64,000 nucleotides of DNA from Utricularia gibba (lineage: Eukaryota > Streptophyta > Magnoliopsida > Lamiales > Lentibulariaceae), in the NCBI GenBank assembly GCA_002189035.1, contig NEEC01000004.1:2666001-2730000 (forward strand), in the 5' to 3' direction. The notes under the pieces are model-generated. The model was not told the DNA's origin and did not search any database. It worked only from the letters and a program-made list of their open reading frames with translations. The translations under genes were made by a program, and so were the position numbers. Positions 56,900 to 64,000 of the stretch are shown piece by piece. Every line of letters begins with the position of its first letter. The stretch's first letter is position 1.

Positions 56900-59574
56900 C
56901 TACGCTTTTGATGTCTTCTTCTTTCCCCTCTTCCTTTTAGTGCCATTTCGCTGTGACTGTAAATCCACCCGCATGTCTTTTTTAGGACAATTCTTCTTGT
57001 TGTGCCCTTTGGCCCTGCAAATGGAGCATCTATAGGCGCTGATGCTTGTGTACCTTTTGCGCAGTTCATCTTTTCGTCGACATCGACTTTGCTTCGGTCT
57101 GCCATTTTGCCTAACAAGAACCAATGGTGGCAAAGGTGGATCCCCCTCATGTAACGGCCAGTACAAGTTGCTAGGCATAGGTGGGATAGGCATGCTGTAG
57201 CACATTTCACAGGCACTCACACTATAGTCAAGACTTATGAAATTGTGGATGACTTCTTTGTTTGACTTCAATGCTACTAATGCATGTTTGCACGGTATGC
57301 CTAGAAAAACACAAATTAAAAAAAGAAAGTATGTGCTACACTTATTAATATCAGTACCTATTAGTTGAAACCAGCGACAAGTGCATGTTTTCGTTGCAAG
57401 ATCCACATAGTGCTGATCTTCGCCATCCGTCCATTCCCAATTCCATCCATCAGATGGAATAACTCTTCCAGTGCCTTGTTTTTTCTCATTTAGTTGGACA
57501 ATTTTCCATATTCGAGGACAGATTGAAGTCTTCCATTTTAGGCAGGTACAGAGATTTTTTTGCAAAACGTTCCATAAGTTTCTTTCTAATCCCCTCTAAC
57601 ATTGGCACGAGAGGTAATTTTCTTGCGGGCAAAATCATTGAGTTGAAGGTTTCAGCCATGTTATTTAGCAAAATATCACAAGTGGTGCCCTCTGAAAATG
57701 TGTACCTAGCCCAAAAATGCCGAGGTATATTATACATGTAAGCATAGACACCTTCACTAACCTTCTCAAGTTTAGAAAAGTGAAGGTCGAACGCTTGTTT
57801 AGTTGCTGCTCGAGCAGCACTCCATACAATGCTTTGAATCGCCATAGCCCCGTAGCTATTGTCTTTTAAATTTTGGATGATATGTCTAACACAGTGCCTT
57901 ACCTGGAATCAAGAGTCATATGTTAATGTGACAAAAAAATGAAAAAAGCATAACAAAGTAAAAAATGTAAACCTAGATATTGGGAAGAATAATTGTGGTA
58001 GCATACTCCAATTCTTTATCTCGATCAGACATGATCACATACTCCTACATGTTGTCATCCGTAATGCCAATATCCTCCTTTAAAATAGATAGAAACCAAC
58101 TCCAAACCTCTTTATTTTCTCCTTCGACAAGTGCATATGCTATTGGGTAAACTCCATTATTTGCATCTAGACCTACTGCAGTAAGCAACTCGCCCCCTAC
58201 ATTTTCAATCAAAAAACATCCATCTATGCCGAAAATTTTTCTACAACCAAGCCTAAACCATTTTTACAAGAACCCAAGCAAATGTACAGCCTTTGGAACT
58301 GTTTGCGGCCTACTTCAATAGAATCATCAACTAAATCTAATTTAATAGTCGAACTTGGGTTGGTGGCTTCCAATTGTTGACAGTAACCCATTATCTTGTT
58401 AAATTGTGCCTCATATGTTGCCTTAACACGATCATGAACAATTTGCCTAGCCTTCCGTGCTTGGTTGTAGCTTATGCAAACCTGCAATTTCCTGTTTACC
58501 TCATTTCTAAAACTGTCTATGTCCAGGTTTGGATTTTCACGGAACCTATACATGAACCTTTGAGCCAACCATGAAGCAGTGATTGTACCATTGGACAACA
58601 CCTTCCCACAGTTAGATGCATGGTTGGGGTTAATTAACCTCTTAACTACCCATCCATTACCATCCTTGAGTTTACAAGCATAGACCACCCAGTCGCAATC
58701 TGGTGTTGCACACTTAGCCTAAATGGAAAAAAATTGTTATCCAGCGTAACAACAAAAAAAGAAAATAAAACAATGTAAAGTTACATACTCTCAAACGGAT
58801 TGAATTATTTTTTTTCCATTGAATCTCCTTTCTATTCTCAATTGCATGCCTAATAATGGCTTCTCGAGCATGTGCTTTTCCAAAAAAATGAAGCCCTTTC
58901 TTAAGTTCTACATACTTAAATCCATGCTTAGGATTGTACACTGGTTTGTGGCTACCTTCCTGAATATCCCCATTACCATCACCTACGTTTACATCTAATT
59001 CATCATTTGAAGCTGCACAATTAGGATCACTAACTTGTACTTCGTCTTCATCTTCCTCACTTACATTTTTCTGTTGTTCGTCACTGGGTTGTGAAAGCTG
59101 CTCATGATTAGACTCTATATCGGACAACATGTAATAATCATCTTCAAGAACTATTTCATTACTGTCCTTATTAAGCTCATCATCCAAAGGTATATCTTGG
59201 AGACTAGTATCATTATCCTGTTCAAGCTCATAACATATAGTATCCAAACCCCCTTTGATCACATCATGATTGAAATACTCCAAAAAAATACAAATACTAG
59301 CACGCCCCATAAACTTCCTTCTAACTATATCACAATCTGCCTCATTAGAAATAGTCTTCCAAATTGTATTCCTCCCTTCAATATACTTAACCCAAAAACG
59401 CATACGAGTAGGAATCGTAAACCCGAAAGACCTTACCAAATTTAATAACATACCCACTGATAAATCGAAACCCTTGGCATCACGTAGAGCTTCCAGACCT
59501 GTTCCTTGGTATTTTTGAGGTCCATCATATGCCATGAACCCACTGTGACGCAAGAATACAGTTTTCCACCCCAT
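56900..59574 (-). pseudogene. MuDR-type transposase (mudrA-like), almost complete
   Basis: The ATG at 59574 (MGWKTVFLRH) opens an N-terminal PB1-like block (RMRFWVKYIEGRNTIWK), an acidic region, and exon 1 ending at 58789. The next exon has the DNA-binding block (CDWVVYACKLKDG; NPNHASNCGK). The catalytic domain lies at 58260-57900 (FGIDGCFL; SDRDKE). The C-terminal parts hold a SWIM finger (CTCRWF...CKHALVAL) and a CCHC knuckle (CSICRAKGHNKKNC) before the Lys-rich end. Defects are a missing base in the AAA at 58255-58257, TAG in place of CAG near 58045 and near the exon end at 57970, and a frame change near 57530. Recently active rather than ancient, but this copy is probably inactive as written. 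Confidence 0.8.
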
Positions 59575-59862
59575 TTTGCAACCCTGCCCACAAGCAATTC
59601 CCAGTCGCAATTGACAGAGGCGCGGAAAAGATGAAATCAGGAAACGAACATCTAAAAACGGAACATATGATTTTCGCGGTACAAATGTGTGAAATTACAC
59701 ATTTAGCCTTCGATTTAACGGAGCAAGACGACACTTCACATTGAGGGATGCACATGAAATCACATTCACCTAATGAGAATTAAATTGGTATCACTTTAAA
59801 AATGGGGACAAAATCGCTGCGACATGGGAAGCACTAGGGATCAAATTGGTTCCTTGGCCTTG

Positions 59863-60630
59863 AAATTTTGATAAATAATAACTTAAATTAGTATCCATTT
59901 TAAAGATTATATTAATTGTAATTATTTATGAGTATAATATTAAATTTATTTTTAAAAACAATTCTTAAAAAAAATTGAAATTATTTTAAATAATCATAAT
60001 ATTTTATTGTGATAAAAATAAAATATATTAAATTTTATATAATAATCATCTATCTTTTATATTCGATTCTAATTTCGTTATGTTCATGTTTATTTAATAT
60101 TTGATTAAGAATTATGTTTATAAATTTATTTGACATGAAAATTTATAATTTAATATCAACGTGCATAATTTCCCATTTACCAATTTACATTTGATTGCAT
60201 GCATTTTGGGGTTTTGGCATTATGAATACATGTTTTCAACATGAGCAGAAAAGGGAAAGAGAGGCCTCAACTCAGGAATAAGAGACAGAAACATGGTGTT
60301 TCAAAGAAGATGGGATTTTTATGGACATCATGATGGCTCCCCAAGATCTAACTCACATTCACATCAGTTTCGAAAATGCTTTGGACTGTGAGCTGTGGTG
60401 GGGAAAAGGACCAATCACAACGGAAATCATGTGGTGGCAATATGCCTGAGACTGTTGTTGATCCACCGCCCCCGCAAGCGCCCGTGTCAAACCTTAGTTG
60501 GTGGATTGTGTGGATTTTATAAACAGGTCAATGCTCTCAGAATGTATAGCTACGTTTTCTTTTTATGAACAATCCCAATCTCCAGGAGGATACATAAATT
60601 TTATCCACACAAAATCCTAGCCTTGTCTTT
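59863..60630. other. AT-rich DNA with an LTR end relic, then NAC 3' flank
   Basis: 60055-60180 matches the 3' end of the 1.15-kb LTR family (ATTCGATTCTAATTTCGTTATG, TTATAAATTTATTTGACATG, ending CCCATTTACCA). 60200-60630 is GC-balanced, probably the 3' UTR or flank of the NAC gene. Confidence 0.5.
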
Positions 60631-62352
60631 CTAGTACTGTTTCCACATGCAAGATAGATCAGCTTCAGACAGATAACTGTCGCAGCTTCCTTCTCCAGAT
60701 TCATAGATTCCACCCTGCTCAAAGGAGGTTTCCCTTTTAGCAAAACGATTCAACACGGATTTGATATCCCATTTGCTGCAAGGTGAAGGATCTTCATTGG
60801 TCAATGCAGATGACGATGTGTAGACGCTGAAATCTGGCATGAACTCTGCGGCATCTGCTAGCTGGGCTTGCTGAGTAGTGAAATGGGAGAAATAGGGTTT
60901 AGACTGTGAGGGTGTGAGACTGGAGAAGCAGGGCACTTGCTCATAGTCATGATATTGGCTGCCGGCGGCCGCCATACGGTTATCTACGGCAGTGCTGCGA
61001 TCCGAGAGTGGTAGAGACGGCCGTGGCCAGTCGTCGACGGCGGGGCTTGCTGCGGCCTCTTGCTTACTGGAGATCTCTGACCTTTTCTTGAACACTCTGC
61101 ATAGGACCCAGTCCTCCTGCAATAAAGATAGCAATCATATGTCCTTGTACTTTTCGAATCCAATAAGGCTTGATAGAAAATTGCAATTCAAATGCAGGAA
61201 AGGACAGAAGAATTGCTGTCATTCACTGAATACAAACAAAGGCAACGGTAAGAAAGAGAGTTTTTCACATATTCTCTCTGAGTACTTGACTTGTGGGAAG
61301 CAGCCTCGTACTGGGGGAGATTCTACTTCAAACGTTGAAAGATTCGACATGTCCTACTAATGAGTGTTCATCGCCTAAATCAGAATTGATTAGTCAAAGA
61401 AACGGATAAGGATTTACCTTGGCAGTAGACTCAGTTGGTTTCAAAGAGGGGCCTTCTTCGAGCCGGAATTCGTGCATCACCCAATCCGATTTTCGGCCTT
61501 TGGGAGCTCTCCCCTGATAGAAAACAAGGGTCTTTCGCATACCAACTTGAATTCCTTTCCGGGAAATCGGTCGATCTTTTCCTGTAGCTTTCCAATAGCC
61601 GAACGCGGTGGCCCGGTTGGTTCTCTGGCCGGTGGCATATTTCTTATCCCTTAAACAGTAAAAGTACCAGTCTTTGCCTCCAACACATGCAGTTTCTTCA
61701 TCGAATAAAGAAAGCACATTACAATTCATTCGTTTTAGATGAGAATAAGGCATAACAAAGGAGGAATAAGTTTAGATAAGTAAAGCCAGTAATGAAGATG
61801 AGACAGAAATGCTTCATCTCAAATCCCCTGAAGAATAAGAAGAACCATTGTGATGGCGGCTGAAAAGCAGGGATAAAGCATCGTTCCTTCTAAGTTGGGT
61901 CAACAAAATCCTCACATCCATATTTGGTTTATCAGGGAATTTGTTTTTTCTTCAAGTAGAGAACACAGGACAATCAGAAGAAGTTCCAAGCCAAATTTCT
62001 CCTTCGGTTACTAAGAATAGCGGCGAGTTTCAGGGATGAAGAAAGCGAATGAAATCCATAAACAAGAATCATTCATCATCACAAGTATCACAGAATCCCC
62101 AAGTCAACTTCTCAGGCAAATCACCAACAACCTCACAGGCAAAGAAGAAAAGCAAGCCGCTTTAGAGGTTGGATGGTTACCAGGAATTTCCCAGGGCTCG
62201 CACTTATTGAGCTCAACTTTGGTAATCACCGGAAAGTTGTGGTCGAGGCCGGCAACCCAGTTCATGAGATAATCGCAAATAAGCTCTTCGTCACGAGGAT
62301 AGAACCTGAAGCCCGGTGGAAGATTGGCCTCCACGTTGCATAAGGTGTTCAT
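60631..62352 (-). CDS. NAC transcription factor, NAC1 (NAC021/022) type
   Basis: Exons 62352-62181, 61695-61418 and 61116-60631 join in phase, giving 311 residues. The NAC domain (about 1-160) has all subdomains: [21 protein letters not shown] around [46 protein letters not shown]...[27 protein letters not shown] and [19 protein letters not shown] after PPGFRF is the NAC1-group variant. The C-terminal activation region is Ser-rich with EQVPCFSSL at the miR164 site and [10 protein letters not shown] further on. In Arabidopsis NAC1 acts in auxin-dependent lateral root and organ development. A nuclear DNA-binding role is expected. No frameshift. The ATG at 62352 is chosen because the domain starts 11 residues later. 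Confidence 0.9.
60921..60941 (-). promoter_or_regulatory. miR164 target site in the NAC mRNA
   Basis: The plus strand reads TGGAGAAGCAGGGCACTTGCT, identical to miR164 over the first 16 bases and matching 19 of 21 (recalled miR164a TGGAGAAGCAGGGCACGTGCA). The mRNA is therefore complementary across the seed and cleavage positions. It sits over the codons for EQVPCFS, the same place as in NAC1 and CUC2. Confidence 0.85.
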
Positions 62353-62440
62353 TTTGGAGTCTCTTTGGGCTGTGGAAGGTGAAGTGGGAAGAGGAGGATG
62401 AGAATTCCAAGTGGCCGCGCTGTAGACGCCATGGCTTCCC

Positions 62441-62450
62441 ACATATATAG
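62441..62450 (-). promoter_or_regulatory. TATA box of the NAC gene
   Basis: The minus strand reads CTATATATGT about 90 bases upstream of the ATG at 62352, in a GC-balanced pyrimidine-rich leader. Confidence 0.55.
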
Positions 62451-62530
62451 ACGGAGAGGAGAGGAGAGGAGAGGGTCGCAAGAGAACAGGGGATGGCGAC
62501 CCCCATAGCATCCACCATCACTTCACGCAA

Positions 62531-63743
62531 TTTGTGTTTTTTTTTAAGTAAAAATAAATATGAACACCGTCTAAATGATATTGGTCCAAACGAATTTCTT
62601 ATTTACTAAATTACTATAGTAACATTAAATGCTTTTTGAACATTGGATTACAGGTTCTTCTAATTAATTTAGAGTTGCTTTGTTGTTGAAATAGATGGTA
62701 ATATGCTGAAATTCAGATTACCATGTTGATTTGTTTGGCTTTGGGGTTGAAGATGCGCATTTCCACCAAGTCTACACCTAAACAAAATGTCAACTTGTCC
62801 TCCTCATGATGGATGAGTTGAATAGGCTATAAAAATAATGTAGTGAAAATATCTCCAAAGTTAGGCATGTCTTTCAATTACATGAAACTCCATGGATCTG
62901 TTTGGGTCAAAATTGGGATGGGCATGAATCAAAATCAATTCACGAGAATGGCAGATTTTGTCTATGAAAAAAATGTTTAAGAATCACTTTTGTCACTAAT
63001 CATGAGTAGTTGATATTTAAAAACACACCTTTTTTTATTTTTAGAAAAACTATAGACTTACTACTTGTGTTGTAGTAAAAATACTTTTGAATGAATGGAA
63101 TCAAATAAACTTTATACCTTATCTATTACACACACAAAATGAATATTGAGATTGATTCATATGGTCACACACATATCAATTATCATTTTTGTTTTGTAAA
63201 TAGTGTGTCGTGTCAGGGGTTGTTGCAGATTGCAACCATGAGCACGGCAAGAACCGGAGCGTGTTTGGTGATCATCCTTCAGGTGAGATTTTCAAGTTAG
63301 TTTAGGCTGTTAAACCTACCGGGCTCTTACTTTTTGTGGCATTCAACCCTCCCCCGTACTCATAAACACACGTGTAAACTAAACATGACTGCTTCAGGAC
63401 AAATGGTAATTGCTATTGCATTTTAATAATCTATTTTTGTTTTTCTCCACACTCGGCACTCTTATGAAGGAAGCAAATTACTTTTTCAAAAGTATGCTCA
63501 TTGCAAAAGGGCAAAGTGTGATGGATGCATGACATGCAACTCAAATAAGAGTAACAAGGTATGAGAATATAAATGAATCTTACAAAGAATAAGATTGAAG
63601 CACCTACCTAAAAGCATCTTCTCCACATGAATGAGAATCATGCTGCTTTTTCAATCTATTGCAAATTTCAACATACATTGGGAATTATATACCATGTGAA
63701 GTGATGTTTTTAAAGTACTTCTAGAACTTTTTTTTTTTTTTTT
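62531..63743. other. AT-rich intergenic DNA upstream of the NAC gene
   Basis: No convincing exon. A 15-codon ATG frame at about 63237-63281, preceded by GTTGCAG and followed by GTGAG, was noted but is too short to call. Confidence 0.45.
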
Positions 63744-63970
63744 TCAAGAAAAGTTGAAGTTATCCAAAAGGAGGAATAATAATAATGCGCCATATTTATG
63801 AAAGAAGTGAGCTCCACACGCAACCAGGATGCAGGAAGGGGGAACCCTATTTTCATCACTCCAGTTTGGATACCAGTGGTTTTGAGACAAGCCAATGCCA
63901 TCTGGGGACGAGGGAGGATTTTCATCGGACATGCTAATCTTTGACACGCATGCACCAGATAGGGAAAGAC
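63744..63970 (-). CDS. Possible exon of an unrecognised gene at the right edge
   Basis: Minus-strand frame starting MSKISMSDENPPSSPDG and containing WYPNWSDENR, ending at 63744 near a 20-base T run. The base composition is more balanced than the flanks. Nothing recognised; it may continue beyond the window. Confidence 0.2.
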
Positions 63971-64000
63971 GGCGACAGTGTCTCCTGACTCGTTTATTTT

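Larger units (their letters stand above)
55815..59862. mobile_element. MULE (MuDR-like) with terminal inverted repeats and two convergent genes
   Basis: The left end (55815-55880: AAATTGGTCCC, ATTTTATTTCGTCCCCCTTTTTAGTGTGG) matches the reverse complement of the right end (about 59795-59862: AATTTGATCCC, GATTTTGTCCCCATTTTTAAAGTGAT), with gaps. From the left end runs a small three-exon plus-strand gene. From the right end runs a minus-strand transposase. They converge at 56809 and 56900. Maize MuDR has the same convergent mudrA/mudrB layout. The exact ends and the 9-bp target duplication could not be fixed. Confidence 0.65.

Noticed and set aside
63237-63281. Mini-exon-like MSTARTGACLVIILQ between AG and GT
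   Set aside because: 15 codons only, no partner exons recognised.
1-64000. CRISPR arrays, bacterial operons, prophage
   Set aside because: The sequence is plant nuclear DNA; the only short tandem arrays are the 20-bp minisatellite and microsatellites.
1-64000. Endogenous pararetrovirus or organelle DNA insertions
   Set aside because: All RT-related remnants carry gypsy or copia hallmarks (LTRs, PBS, chromovirus-like tail, copia RNase H); no recognisable plastid or mitochondrial gene was seen.

Overview
The window is nuclear DNA of a flowering plant. The evidence is intron-rich genes with GT-AG junctions, plant-only families (NAC, BES1/BZR1, a malectin-LRR receptor kinase of the RFK1 type, FYVE-SYLF, plant MACPF), AT-rich intergenic DNA, and many decayed plant transposons (Ty3/gypsy, Ty1/copia, MULE, PIF/Harbinger). 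The low GC of coding exons argues against a grass. I cannot name the species.

Layout. 1-27.9 kb is mostly a transposon graveyard: a MULE fragment fused to a gypsy pol remnant, a Harbinger fragment, two decayed MULEs, a copia element carrying nested LTR elements, and a fairly complete two-ORF Harbinger element with a 20-bp minisatellite between its ORFs. Inside it sits a compact cluster of three box C/D snoRNA genes (6.8-7.2 kb) behind a telo-box/site II/TATA promoter. 28.3-39.3 kb holds three minus-strand genes: an unrecognised protein, a MACPF (CAD1/NSL1-type) protein and a 24-exon LRR-malectin receptor kinase. 39.3-45.9 kb is intergenic with a solo LTR and a gypsy remnant. 46-54.6 kb holds a FYVE-SYLF gene (+), a BES1/BZR1-like transcription factor (-) and a membrane J-domain/Jiv-type protein (-). 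55.8-59.9 kb is a MULE with terminal inverted repeats and two convergent genes, laid out like maize MuDR. 60.6-62.5 kb is a NAC1-type NAC gene with a miR164 site; the remainder is AT-rich.

Several host genes have plausible links in immunity and hormone or developmental signalling: receptor kinase and MACPF (defence and cell death), BES1 (brassinosteroid output), NAC1-type (auxin and organ development under miR164). Nothing shows that they act together. Three or four otherwise well conserved host genes carry single-base frameshifts, each where one base appears to be missing from a homopolymer or short identical run. I read these mainly as uncorrected long-read sequence errors rather than pseudogenisation.

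Splice sites and rRNA targets were assigned by eye and from memory; no alignment or database search was run.
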